This document shows positions 45,901-58,700 of a stretch of DNA of 64,000 nucleotides, one piece after another. Where the stretch lies: NCBI GenBank assembly GCA_023159155.1, contig JAJNNX010000013.1, forward strand, positions 620,001 through 684,000, in the 5' to 3' direction. Under the pieces are notes generated by a model. It ran no database searches. It was not told where the DNA came from and was given only the letters and a program-made list of their open reading frames with translations. The stretch's first letter is position 1, and the number at the start of each line of letters is the position of its first letter. The translations under genes and the position numbers were made by a program. Source of the stretch: Ustulina deusta. Its lineage: Eukaryota; Ascomycota; Sordariomycetes; Xylariales; Xylariaceae.

Positions 45901-47946
45901 GCGCATGCTTTGGCGGAGCAGATCATCGTCCGTATGATGCCGCAAACATCTATGAAAAGGTGTATAGTGCGTATATGCTATTCTACCAGCGATCTTCCTC
46001 CCTCCACCAGGAGCAAGAGGTGCTAAAAGCAAGCGGAAATCCAAGGCAACTTCGAATTGACGTTCCTCCCGAAATCGAACTTCAGATCAAATTAGATAAC
46101 TGGTCGATCATTCAGCGCCATAATCTCTACGACTTGTCTCATATCCCGTTTATCCTCAAGATCCTCGAGTTTTCCTGGGCTGGTAAATGCTCTAAAGAAC
46201 ACAAACGGGAGAATCTTGCTATGCACGTTGCTTTAGGGCATCTAGACCAAGTTGCATCGCGAGCCAAAGACCTTCCTGAGTTCGACCCTCTCAGCAACAT
46301 AATAATTACAGCATGCCAACGATGTTCTCTGTGTTGCTTTGCTTTCTTTCAGTACTTTCAACAGTTCAAGGAAGCTTTCAGGATGCTGTTGTTCAAGAAC
46401 TCCGACCCAACTGTGCGACATGATATTGGAGAAACTTTCATGTACGTGTTAAAGAAGATAAAAAGCCACTACCCGGATGAATACGGTTGTGTGAGTGACG
46501 AGGGTGATGAAGCTTCCACGTCAAGCAATTCGAGGCCCACAGTATTGGAGGCAACCGCCGATCTTTTTGTCTACATCTGGGAGTCGTTTCACACGCGTCC
46601 GATAGCCTGGCCTGAGTATTTTGGTACCATTGTCGACTTTGCCAAACTCGGAAGGCTCGAATCTGCCGTGCTACTCGACAGGGATTTCCTGGCTAGAGTC
46701 TTGATGACTATCGCGGCGGATCAAGCATTCGATCTTCCCGCTCAGTATAGTAGACTCCTCGCAGTTGTGTCGAGAAGGATGGCAACAAGACCTCCAAATT
46801 ACGAGGGGATCATTGCGTTAACTGACGTTCTCATGGATTGCATGGATACCGAGATGAGCAACTATGTAGAGGACTATGCTGGGCGCCTTACCATGGTACA
46901 ACAGGACGACCTAATTCCGTTTACTGCACAGGAAATCAGCATCCTCCATAAACCATGGGGGAGGGCTGATGCTGGCCTCTTCACGGATAAATTAATTCAA
47001 CTTAACCAGAACCCTGTAGCGACTGACAGTATAATCGGCAGACTTGTTGCCTTCAATGCGCATATGGAGGTGACTGTCCTCAAGTCTCTCTTGTCTGGGA
47101 TTACTGGCCAGATCACAACCCAGCCCGTTAGTCCATACTTGCGCGCAAGTTTGGTCTACTGTGCATCCAGCCCTAACAAAGCGAATGTACACCGACTTAT
47201 CCGACACATCAATGACCAATGCAAGTGTGTGCAAAATGCCGAAGCCCGATCATTCTTCGAATTTCAGAGAGACCTCTTTGACCGAGAGCGCAATACTAAT
47301 GAAAGCAAGGAGGAAATCCAGCTGCGTTGTTTGCGGAATTTGCCCATTTGGATGCCTGGGCTGTTGGGATACCTTGACCGCAACGTTAGTAGCGCAGTCG
47401 AGGCCTTTGCGCGTGAAAAGATTTTCAAGTACAGCGTAACTCCCGTTTTCGAGGAGACTAGCGGTGGGCTCAACAGGTCGCAAGTGATGATCACTGCAGC
47501 GAGGGAGCTTGCTGTTAACGTTCTGTATTACCTGCGTGATACATACGTGGCGCGCGGAGCTCAGGTCTCGAGAGATACAATGCAACCCTTTCATCGAATC
47601 CTCCACCAGTGCGGCTCCTATTTCCGAGGGCATGAGGATCTGGACGACGAGTTGGGCCAGAAGTACAATGAACTCTGTCTTCGTATGTTAATACCCTAAT
47701 CGATCCACTTGAGGCGCCAGCAATCCCTTACTAACCCAAGTCACAGCTGTGCTGGAAGCTATGCATAACTTGACCGTCGATGAGATCGAAGATGATGGTT
47801 CTGGTATGTGGACTGACTCTGTCAGCAGTGGCACGGGATATGACTGACGATTCCAAGACTGGGAGCAATCCGTCGGATCTTCCGACAGTCTCGCGGGTCT
47901 CAGTAACATGCAGGTCGATCAAGAACTCATAGACACCAGCATGTAG
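39984..47946 (+). CDS. Giant ubiquitin-specific protease (USP9X/USP34-like)
   Basis: Cysteine protease that removes ubiquitin from proteins. Exons are 39984-40864, 40925-43650, 43704-44039, 44104-47682, 47747-47803 and 47858-47946, giving 2555 residues with all junctions in frame. The N-terminal 200 residues are Ser/Thr-rich and disordered, with KRRR-type nuclear-localisation sequences. Long helical repeats follow. A ubiquitin-like segment lies near residues 1090-1150 (PLRIGLKNSAASLLASI, then LYYRGTTL). The catalytic domain has a Cys box GLRNLSNTCYLNSLF with Cys1629, zinc-ribbon CxxC pairs (YKCSTCDRHVD) and a His box HSGTAETGHYYSFIRE with His1879. A helical C-terminal region completes it. The two tiny last exons end in an acidic tail. 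Intron 2 (43651-43703) starts GTATAT and is needed to avoid an in-frame TAG. Confidence 0.93.
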
Positions 47947-50375
47947 ATACCAGCATGTAGCAACTTCGCCGGTAGGCTCCAAGACGGTTTCTGACTCCTT
48001 GATGACATGGATAAAGGGCAAATTGGTGTTCGGTTTTTGGCTCATATTTGCCACGGGACGACTGGGTGTATCAGGTTCAAGCGGAATCAACATGGCAGCA
48101 CTGGCGCCTGGCGTTCTCCGTACATTTGCTCTACTCTGTTGCTTTGCGCTTAGATGATCAGGAAGACAGATGTTGTTTTGATTTGGTTGTAAGAAATAGT
48201 TTGTTTTCATTTCCTAATGGTAATCCTCTGGATTGAGAAGCCAGTTACCAAATCCATGGCAGCTTCACGATCGCATGCATGGCTGACGACGGACCTCCTT
48301 GGTAGAGAGGATTGAGCCATGGTAGCCATAAGTTAGGAATAGAACAGTAAGCACATTATTACACGGCCTTGGCCACTATGACGTGAATGCGCAAGGACTT
48401 TGATGGCACGCTCGTAGAGCTAGGCCTATGGTCAGACGTGGCTAACTTACATATCATACATGTATGGACTTGTGATAACAATGCATGGAGATGGCTTCAC
48501 GAGATAGCTAGGGGCTCACTGCGGATTGCGCGTCGAAGGTAGGACCTAAAAATATATGCTCCATTTAACCAATTACCTAGTAAGCACCCTACCGACGAAG
48601 CGATGGGTATATTGAGACAAAAGAAGAGGCGGGTAGACAGTCTCAGAAAATATTCATATATCACCGTTGCTTTGTTTCTGCACGACCAGACCAGAAGACT
48701 TGCGGTTCGGCGGGTGACAAAGGCATGAAAATATTATTTTGGGTTTTAGAATGGGATGCGATGTTGTAGTTCAGTATGTGTGATTGGATGTCTGTCGTTG
48801 GGGAACAGAACATATGCAAGTCTGCCGTACGCATATACACGCGCTGGTTAGGACGTCAACGGTATCTAAACAGGGTTGGGTTCAAGGGCGGTTCATACCC
48901 GGACCTCGTATCTAACCGTACTTGTGGTTATTTCCTAACTACCTGCCTATGGTAAGTATGTAACCCTGGATCTACCCCCTGATGTCGACGTTGGGGTGTG
49001 CCTCTGTATGTGCGACGATGGGTACAACAACAGTCTTCCTGATTGAAGCACTTCTCGAAAAGAGAGTTAGCAGGTTATCAGGCTATGAAATGAATATTCA
49101 TTTAATTGCAAATGTCACTCTTATCTAAGTACGTATGCCTTAGGCACCTACTCGTCCTTGAGAAGCTTACAATTATACTCAGACCTACACAGAGGATCTA
49201 TTGAAAGAGTGTTGGATCAGGGAGCCCCTTGTCTAACGATTATTACGTGGTGACAAAAACCTCCCATTCCTGACCGACTTTTGTCTTGCTCGATTGTGCT
49301 ATGAACTACCGGCTCTTAACTATACATAAGTTATAGGTAGTTAGTTATATTGACAGTTTAAGCTATATACCTACTTGTCCCCAACTGCATCTGCTCCGGA
49401 CAATCCACTCAGATGGGTGGGATCTATTTTTATCTAACTCGTCTGTATCGGCCATCGGGGTGGACTCATTGATCTCATTGGAGATCCGGACTTCTAAAAA
49501 TTGACCTCGACACGTTTGATATTTGCGGGCTGGCCCAATGTCGCAGCTCACTGCCAAGATTGCAGGGGGCAGTATGTTGATTCAGGAAGATGTAAGGAAG
49601 AGAGTTGCAGAGTAGCGAAGAGGAGAGCAGGTGAATAGTAACTAGGCTACCCCTTTATAGAGATCACTGTCGATGTATTCAGGAACTTATACCAGGGGAC
49701 TTGTCGACCAGTCCAGATCCAATAGCAACCGTTTTGGCTTGCGACATCCCTCTGGGTATGTATTTAGCCTTTTAGACGCCGATTTCTACACATTGGCGGA
49801 GACTGCTGGTTACACACTACTCTAAGTACTCGGGGTTAGGGTTACCATCAAATGGGATAGAACGTCGATGAGGGATAAGTAGGAGGCGTGAAATGAGCTA
49901 GGCTGTGATTGCGAACGACTGTAGTTTCACTCCCCAACTTTTGATATATGAGTGACTTTAGAGTCGCACTATTTTAACCGATTTCCGATCCTGATGCCCA
50001 GTTGTGGCCAAGGTCTTGGATAATGAAAAGAGGCAATGCTGGGAAACCGCAGGTCCGGTATCCAAGTCACTATGGTCACCGTATTTTTTAATGTCACAGC
50101 AAGGAGAAAAGAGTAGAATTGAAACACATCTTGCCCAGGTTAAGGGGGGTTGTACGATATGTGAAATGAATATTGATTTCTGACAAGTAGCGAAATAACT
50201 GCGAGTGAAATTATCCGAGCGTGCCAGAAGTGTTCTTTTTATAGAAGATAACTTTTCCTATATGATTATAACGGCGTGTGTTCCCTATACAGATCCAACC
50301 AGCATATGGATTCATGAGTTTCCATGTCATTATGCGCTTCCAAGTTTCCACCCTGCCGTTGCTGACACCGACCGT
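47947..50375. other. 2.4-kb gene-poor region
   Basis: Lies between the ubiquitin protease 3' end and the PhiA-like gene 3' end. No splice-joined or single-exon gene I can support, and no RNA gene seen. Frames on the minus strand near 47731-48210 overlap the protease exons and are shadows. Confidence 0.45.
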
Positions 50376-50972
50376 TTACGAGGTGTAGATACAGCTGTTG
50401 GGTGCATCCGCAACTTCCACGGTACGAGCGCTAAGTCCCAGGCAGTCCGAATTGCCGCCAGGGTTCGAGACACCAGCACTGACCCAGACGCTCCAGGCAC
50501 CATCAATGCTGTTAGGGCATGCAATAAATCCAGCTCCGTTGAATGTCAAGTCACCACTCTCATCAATGGCGAAGGCAGCGCGCTCGCCGTTGAGAGGGGC
50601 AGGCTGGGCACCAGTAGTGTAGCCGAGCTTGCCTTGACCCATGCCGGAGCGGTCAACGAAGAGCTGCTGGGGAGTGGCACTAGCAGCATAAAGGTATAGA
50701 CCGCCATCCTCGGAGAGAGAAAAGGTCGCAGAGTCTGCGGTGGTGGGTTGGGTGCCGTCATCGCAGGTAGCATTCTGAGAGGGCAGGCTGAGAAAGATAG
50801 AGCTTAGCGCAGCGTCGAACTGGGCGAAGTGAATGGGACTGGCGGAGCGCAGAGCGAGCAAGCCAAAGGGTTTGCCGGCGGCAATGGCGGTGGACGACGG
50901 AGTAGTGGTCGCAGCCTCGCAAACCATGGCGGCACCGGCAAGAACAGCAAGTGATAGAGTGTTGGCGAACAT
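50376..50972 (-). CDS. PhiA-like secreted cell-wall protein
   Basis: A single-exon protein of 198 residues. The start chosen is the Met of MFANTLSLAVLAGAAMVCEA, a clear signal peptide preceded by CCAAA, a good fungal start context. An upstream in-frame ATG at 51014 would bury the signal peptide. The mature part has FGLLALRSASPIHFAQFDAA, which matches the opening of Aspergillus PhiA and related cell-wall or IgE-binding antigens. It continues with a Cys pair spacing (NATCDDGT, GFIACP, NSDCLG, NSCIY) and the FSLSEDGGLYLY strand pattern. These proteins sit in the wall and affect conidiation in Aspergillus. The 5' UTR contains a repeated GCCAAC hexamer. It is isolated from other genes by gene-poor DNA on both sides. 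Confidence 0.8.
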   Translation of the reverse strand: MFANTLSLAVLAGAAMVCEAATTTPSSTAIAAGKPFGLLALRSASPIHFAQFDAALSSIFLSLPSQNATCDDGTQPTTADSATFSLSEDGGLYLYAASATPQQLFVDRSGMGQGKLGYTTGAQPAPLNGERAAFAIDESGDLTFNGAGFIACPNSIDGAWSVWVSAGVSNPGGNSDCLGLSARTVEVADAPNSCIYTS

Positions 50973-53900
50973 TTTGGCGTTGGCGTTGGCGTAAAAGTGC
51001 TTTGAAAGTGTCAAGTTGACTGTTGTGAGGTTAAATTAAAGTCTCTTTGTGGGATAGGAAGCTGTAGAATTCTGTAGATTGCTGTTGATGATGATCTGAA
51101 TGGAAGGGAATTCCTCGACTTTAATAATACAGCCTGCTGATTGTAATAGAGCCGGTTATGGTTATAAGTTTCTCGCCAAGTACCAATGTGGAGAGCAGAC
51201 ACCAAAATACATGGAGTTGACATCATACAAAAGAAATACGAGGAAACTAAGCGCATTGAGGCTCTAGAAGCCGGAAGACCCTCCTCGGCAGTAGGGATTC
51301 TCCACTATGCATGCCGAAAAGGGGACTTTATCCCGCCTCGTATTTGCCCCAGCTGAATACCCAGTAGGTTCTGTATATCCCGACCATTATCGAAGTTATT
51401 AGTTGACCGCCGTTGACAGCGAGTTTGGCGCACTCTAGACTTGAAATTTTTAATTTTAGACGCTTGAGAGCAAGTTCGATGTTAATTAGCACATTATACA
51501 ACTTTCTACCAATTACGCTGATTTTATATGTTTATCAAGGCTCATTATTTCCTGTTAAAACACGTGCAATTTTTTGCATCGACACTACTCGTCTAACTAG
51601 GTTAGTGAAGTGGGCAGGGCGATCTGACGCTCCGGGGTATTGATCCGGCATTAGCTGCCGCTTATCCGTACCCTTCCATGTGGCTCACTAGCATCGGGAT
51701 CAAACGATCTATTATGTAAGAGGACTCAATGCCATTCTTACCAGCACAACGTAGTGGCCAAGTGTAAGTGCTGCTGTAAGGTTTATAGCAATTGTGTAGA
51801 GGTTATGTGGTAATTATTTCGCTTCGCCCGTGTTCTTTACCGTACACTTCCCGATACCTCTCATGCCTAGTGTAGTATTGAAGTTGCCCTATATCGCATG
51901 ACAAGACCCACAGACGTCCGAGGGTAAGATCCATACATTCTGCTAGGTATTTAGTGGATTATGAGGTGAAAGTCACCGACTTTTATTCTTCTCGTGTTGA
52001 CGCGAGAAGATTCTTCCGGGTGGAGTTGTACCTCACCGAAACACCGTCATGATCATTCTTCGTATTGCGCCTTAATACTAGGTAGCCCAGTCTAAGCTTG
52101 ATGATCCGAGCCCGCTTGGCAACAATTTTAGTGTCCTAGTTGTATGGAAGGGCCGCTTTTGAGACCAAACGCTATCTACATATGTTTTTTCCTCATTGCA
52201 GAGCCCAGAAAGGCACCCAGAAGAACTCAACAGCCTGCCCTACTTGGCCCTCAGCTGATGTCAGATACGAAAAACTAACCCTACGTTGCACAGGGCTTTC
52301 TATAGCTTGATGCTTGTCGGTGTGCCCGAGGAGATAGTGTAATGTAGATCCGATCCAGAATCGCAGTGTCATGTTTCACTAAATATTCAGACAACCAATA
52401 AAACACGACCAGTAATGCGTGTCTCATGGTCCCCTGGGCCATTTATCACTTTACACAGCTATTGTAACCGCCGGTGAACCAAGTGATGAAAAGTGGTATG
52501 TCCAGAGCCGAGGATTGTGATCTCGATACATAGCGCGGCTTCCAGATGACGCCCCGTCCACGGCAATCGTGGCATTACATCAATATAACCACCTGAAGAC
52601 AGAGTAGTGATAGCATATAATAACTTTGTCCATTATGTGCTTATACCCGCGGCTCTGCTCAGAGTTTGATCTCTATGTTCCGTCGAGCACCTATATATCT
52701 ACCGTTTGTGAATTAACAATTAGGCCTAATTATGTTGATGTATTCTGAGAGCGTGAAATCCAAACAGGCGTGCCATATCTTATCAAGTGTTAATCTCATC
52801 TTGTCTATACAATACGAACTGCTGTATGACAAGAGAATAGAGGGTGTATTTTGTATATCGTGGCAGAGATTGCCAATACGTAGCGCCGTGCTCTCGGCCC
52901 GGAACAACGCACAGCCGCGTACAGTCTATGTCAGCAGGAGGAGAGAAATACACAAGTGTAGCAAATGAATTTTAGGATAATTAATGAGAATAAAAGACAG
53001 CCCCAAGGGATATGGGGGATTTGGTAATACGTATTGGTATGGGAGTGGAGTGAAAACCCTCCCCTATTTCAACAATATATTACCCCACTGCACCTAGCCT
53101 GATGGAAGATAGATTATTTGGAAGCTATTCTTTCCTGACCTATGACAATGATCTGATGTAGGCAACATGAAAGCCCGACGTAAGGCTCCCCCTACGTAGG
53201 TAGTGATCTAGCCCCAGCTACCATCTTTAGCTTCGTACAATGTTAAGCTCTGGAAGCATCGAAATTTGTCTTATAAAAAACTTCCGCCGTGTAGATCGTT
53301 CTGTAGGACATTATTAAACAATGGAGCCCTCTGTCGTATCCATGGGAGGCGAAACAGAGTGCAGATTCTATTAGGCAGTGGAACCCCTGGCCGCTCCAAT
53401 AGGCGGGCGCGGCTTGGTTAACGCTTCCTAATGGATCTATAGATAAATTTTGACTTAAAACAATCCAAAATGAAGCCGCTAATTATGTTGACATTCAATT
53501 GACCAGAAGAATTATGGTTGTGATTTTGTGCGATGGTCGCCTTAATATTGTTGTTAGATTGTGCTTCATGGCGAGATTGGTAGCCAAGCTAACTCGTCGA
53601 TCGGAATTAATCTGCATGTGGGATGCTGCAAAGAAGCCTGTATTTTTATAATACGAGTGTATTGGCCCGAGGACAGCGTTTGTCTGACCATGTCCCGCCC
53701 GCCTGCTCTTGTCGAGTCCCTTGGCGGCGCCGCCGTACGAACCGGCGATGATGACTCCATCCCACTGCTCCCCCGACAAGTAGAAGTCCGTCTTTTCCCT
53801 TTCCCCTGCCATTTTCCTCGATGTATGCTTCATCCTGTCTTGACGTCTAGCAGTTTCGGTTACCAAGACCTCCCGTCCTGACGACTTTCGAACAATTTTT

Positions 53901-54302
53901 GAATATTTGTATTGAAGACTCTGTGCGAAAGTTGTGACCACACAGGCTCGGTCAACTTCTTTTCAATAGCCGCTTGGGCTCCGTTTTACTTTCGGCGTAT
54001 ATCTCAAATACCTATGGTAATGTACCGAGAAAAACGGGAGCTGGTTTGACTCAGGAGTCTAAGGCTATCGTAGGAGACGTGTTTCTTTCTGAAACGCGTG
54101 GGTCGGCTATCGGCCTTGTCACGCTCTCACCGCTCATGATTTAAGAATGACTAATTATAATATGATTGCTTGATTAAGTAAGGCAGCCAGACCATGCAGC
54201 TAATAACATCACGGCTATATTCCCTATTGTGCCATAATTATTACTATCTATTGCGACCTTTGCCGCTATGTCTAATACTCACTATGACACTCCTATTCTA
54301 TT
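50973..54302. other. 3.3-kb gene-poor region
   Basis: Moderately AT-rich. A frame at 53495-53941 (minus) contains DFYLSGEQWDGVIIAGSYGG and could be a fragment of an old coding sequence, but no family or splice model fits. Nothing else is supported. Confidence 0.45.
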
Positions 54303-55725
54303 TCAGCACTCAAAGCAGCTAGCATCGTAGAAGACATAAGGGGATGTGGTGTCCGGATTGTGCGTGTCGGCGCCGGAGTGCAAATTGTAGTACTTCCTAG
54401 CCTGATAATACAGATTCGTACACGCCGAGGTTGCCAGACTGTTATTAACTCCTTGTTAGTTTTTTCACGACCAAGTGTATGTAAGTACTCTCTACAAGAA
54501 AAGAAAAAAAACGTACCATTCTGTACTACAGGCCTTAAGACTCGTTATCGGCTCTCCCGAGGAGTATGACACAACCGTGGTCCCGCTATTGCTATAGGCT
54601 ACCACGTTGCAGACGGCGCCCGAAGGTTGCGGGACGGCCAATCCCTGAGAGTTTGTCTAGCATGACGGCGAAGCGCACTCGAAACAAGAAGTATTATAGA
54701 AGGCGTACGGAGAGGTCGAGCTAAGCTTATGTGTCTTGGTGCCCGCATGCAAGTTACAGTATGTGCCAGGATCAAAATAAAGGTTGGTACACCCAGTTGT
54801 GGCCAGGCTAGATGGAGCAGAAAAGGAATTATTAGCTTCTTTATTCTTTATGGCGTCCAAAAGAGATATACTTGGTTCAAAAACACTGACCAGGTTGATG
54901 CGCAGTTATTGATGCTTTGTATTGGCGCCCTGGAACTGTAGGATATGATGCTTGTGCCCCTGTTGCTGACCGCTTTTACGTTGCATACCGCTTTTGCCGG
55001 CGGCGAAGAGGCACTTCGAAGGGCAGACGAAACAGGTTGAGTCGTAGAAGGTAAACGCGGAAGTGGACGAGGCAACGTGGGTCTCGGCGCCGGCGTGAAG
55101 ATTGCAAGCCTTTCCTTCTGTAAAGTATAGGTTAGTGCAGCCGACAGTGTCTAAGCTGAATATGACGAGAAGTAAGTCGGAAATGGGGTAGCTACGGGAA
55201 GAGATTTTCGGGGTAAATGATAGATAATATGTACCAGGCGTTCTTGCAGTTCACAAAGCTGGAAACGGGTGTTCCCGAGCTATAGGAGACAAGGGTGGTG
55301 CCACTATTACTGACAGCGGGTATGCCACAGACGGCTCCCGAGGGCTGTGGAACTACCAGGCCGAACGCGTTCGTAGTGCACGATTCGACCCTGACACAAG
55401 CGTAGGTTTCTACTTCCAGAGTCTTGCAGGTGTTGGCCCCTACGGCGGGGTTCTAATCGTAGAAGTCGGCCACGGAGATCCCCTCGTCGGCGGCGATGTT
55501 GCCACAGGTATCTCCGCTCTTGACGAAGTAAAAGTCGTTGCAGTCGCTGGCCATGCCGGTCTGGTACGGCGTAGGCGTCGTAATACCATTGCCCAGGGGG
55601 GTGGTCGTCGTGTGAGCAGTCGTCGTGGTAGTGAAGCCAATGACTCCGACACAGATATAGTCACCCACATCTAGATCTTTGCAGGTGTTGACACCCACGG
55701 CCGGATTCCACGCGTAGAGGTAGCA
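54303..55725 (-). pseudogene. Decayed LysM-domain gene with three duplicated Cys-rich exons, 5' truncated
   Basis: LysM proteins bind chitin. The minus strand begins inside a first LysM ([20 protein letters not shown]). A Thr-rich linker follows, then a second LysM ([20 protein letters not shown]). Its conserved WNPAVG reads stop-NPAVG: TAG at 55453-55455. A C-terminal module (PQPSGAVC, then VSYSSG) ends exon A at 55235. Exons B (54891-55155), C (54517-54807) and D (54303-54438) repeat a unit starting CTNLYF and CNLHAG. Every intron interrupts the same codon in phase 2. Damage: a TAG in exon A, a length of 265 bp in exon B (frame broken), a TAG in exon C and a TGA in exon D. No signal peptide or start codon remains. 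It faces the chitinase gene head to head. Several lesions make function unlikely. Confidence 0.8.
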
Positions 55726-55730
55726 AGCGG

Positions 55731-58700
55731 GACATCAGCTACATCCAAGAGATTGTGGGATCTCTGAGTCATCTCTACGTGGCGTTCGGATCCATGGCAC
55801 CGGACACGTATGAGATCACGCCAATGAACGGTATAGCGATATCGACCATCAGCCAGATCATGGGCCTCAAGCAGAACGCCCCGGGACTCAGGATCTACCT
55901 GTCCCTCGGCGGCTGGTCATACAGCGATGACGGGACGGCGACTCAGGCCGTCTGGGGAGATCTGTCCAGCACGGCGGAGAAACGCAACATGTTCATCGAC
56001 CAATTGGCCAAGTTCATGAGGACCTGGGGCTTTGACGGCGTTGATCTCGACTGGGAGTAGGTTACATTATTACGAAACGGACAGCTAGAGGATGACATCG
56101 AGAGCTAACATTGATAATCACTCCAGATACCCCGGGGCACCCGACCGCGGTGGTATGGAAAGGGATATCCCCAATTACGTGTCCCTTTTACAGGACATTC
56201 GCACCAGGTGGGATGGTATGGCGAATGGATGGGGCCTATCCTTCACTGCGCCATCGTCATACTGGTATATGCGGTGGTTCGACATAGGCAACCTGACGGC
56301 GGCCGCCGATTGGGTGAACCTGCTGACCTACGACCTCCATGGAAGCTGGGACTCGCCCGAGGACCAGATCGGCTCTTTTGCCTACGCCCACACTAACCTC
56401 ACCGAGATTATCGACGCCTTCGATCTCTTGTGGCGCAACAATGTACCGGCCAACAAGGTGAACATGGGTATTGGTTTCTACGGGCGCACGTTTACCCTGG
56501 CCGACAAGAGCTGTACCTCTCCAGGTAAGTGAATGCTTGACCACCACCACACGTAAACAAGTATTAGCATGGTTAATTGATTGGTTATTAGGATGCCCCT
56601 TTTCAGCCGCGGGCAATCAAGGCCCCTGCACCCAACAGCCCGGGATTCTATCCTACAAGGAAATAACAGACATACGGAGTCAATACAATCTCGTAACGGT
56701 GGTACGTTTCTTTCTAATCTGATCTTGGGACAAGTTGAATTGAATGTTGGTACGCAGGACGACACCGTCGCCGAAGTGAACTACTTCACGTACGACCAGA
56801 ACCAATGGGTCTCGTACGACGACGTCAACACCCTGAAGGCCAAGATAGACTACGCCAATAAAAACGGCCTCCAGGGCATTTTTATCTGGGCTGTTGATCT
56901 CGACGACGACAGACACTCAGCCCTCGACGCAGTGCTCGACTCTGTCGGTGGGCTTGGCTACTTTAATAAGCAGAACGGCGTCGGTCTCTATGGACCTGGT
57001 GTATTCAACACTACGGAATGGAGACCAGCCACCGGAACTTGTTACAGTCAGTCATGCCTCACCCCCTTCCCCCCCTTTTTCCCATGTGCTCTCCCCTCCT
57101 GGAGCAATACGACTAATTATTTCTCAGTGGGCGCCTGCGGCACGAACCCCGGCTGTCCAGTCGCCGCCACAGCTGTTGGGCCGGCGGTGTTGTGCGATGC
57201 ACAGTCCGACGGAACCAAACTCCGCCGAAGGGTTTGCTGTCCATATGTAGACGCACCTTCGGGGGCTACTTGCGAGTGGTCAGGTTGTAAGTCCGCTTTA
57301 GCGATGAGAAAGACTCCATGTTACCAAGTACAGTTTATTTTAATGCCATTAACAGCTGCTAGTCCACACTTTCCAATCTGCGATGGGACGTGCGAGCCCG
57401 GCTACATCCTAATCGCTGAGAACGACTGGTACGTGGTCAACAACGACGACGCCTACTGTTTTAAGGGCAATGCGCGGTATTGCTGTAAGGCCGTACGTAT
57501 CACCATTACCTGAACATACATTGAGGATATAGTAGCTAAACTGCGCTCGCTCAGTCTGAATATGCTCAGCAATCCTGTGGTGCCAATACAGGTGTCTGTA
57601 TCCACATAAACAATGGTCAACCTGCGACACAAGAAGATAATGAACGCGCATGCCCACCTGGGCGAAATTTCTTCACGTATTCTCAAGGTAGCCGCCACGG
57701 CAACCTATTGCGATTATCTTGCCTTGTTAACATCTTCCAGGTTCATGTCCCAGTGGCAAGTGGTTGCCGTGGTGCTGTGATACCAATGTTGACACCAGCG
57801 GATCTTCATGGCAAGGGTCGCCAGAAGGCTCTATTTCGGATGACTCGTGCGATGACTCTGATCAGTGTCCCGCAAACTATGTCAATCTCGGCGTGTCTGA
57901 GAAAGGGGGCGGAAGCAACTGTATATGGGACGCGTTCTACCCATTCATTGGATATTCGCCATCCGCTAAAAAACGCGCCTTGTGTTGTCCGGGGTGGGAT
58001 TTGGGCGGAGTGAGTGACCACCACCGCACTATTAACTAACTGGAAGGGTGATCAGCAGCATTATACTGATAGATGACTGTGCAGTATTTCGAAAAGACCC
58101 CTGTGCCCTACGAGTCAGCCTCACTTCAACTCAGCTTGATCACTTTCGCACACATGGACTGACATATCGGTAGTTATCTGTTCCCGGACCCGCCGGCATC
58201 TACAGAGACGGCGACGGTCCAACTGTCCATCGACACGACTGATCAGGGTAACAACGCTAATAGTTCAGAAGATCCCAACGAGAACGGCTTTGGCTGGGTC
58301 ATCATGGTAGGCCCCAGCTCTCAGCTCACGAGTATGCGGAAGCGGGACGGTTCGCACTGGGAGCTTTACGACTGCGGAGATAATTCGCATTCCGGCACAC
58401 GCACCGTGAAGGCGGTCTGCACTGACGAATCGGAGACTAGCAATTGTAACGTCATCTTCAAGGACGGCGTACCACGGACCGTCATCGAGGTGCCTCCCGA
58501 GTGTGGCCCCGGACGCTACGCAATGGCAGTCAGCATGAGCGAGAGCGTCGACCATACCCTGCCGGGAGAGATGGCGCATCGGCTCGTGAAGCGCGGCCTC
58601 GTGAAGCCGCGAGTCTACGATCTGACATTCGACTACGACTTCTCTGTGCTGCAAGGGCGCGACGACAGCGACGTCGATATCCGCATCGACTTCTCGACCG

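Noticed and set aside
47731..48210. 159-codon minus-strand frame
   Set aside because: Antisense shadow over the last exons and introns of the ubiquitin protease.
53495..53941. Minus-strand frame with an AGSYGG motif, considered as an FAD/NAD-binding fragment
   Set aside because: The glycine motif is isolated, not a proper GxGxxG in a beta-alpha-beta context, and no neighbouring exon extends it.
55700..55740. Inversion inside a single LysM-chitinase fusion gene
   Set aside because: Possible, but the known divergent pairing of the two gene types makes one deletion simpler; kept only as an alternative.
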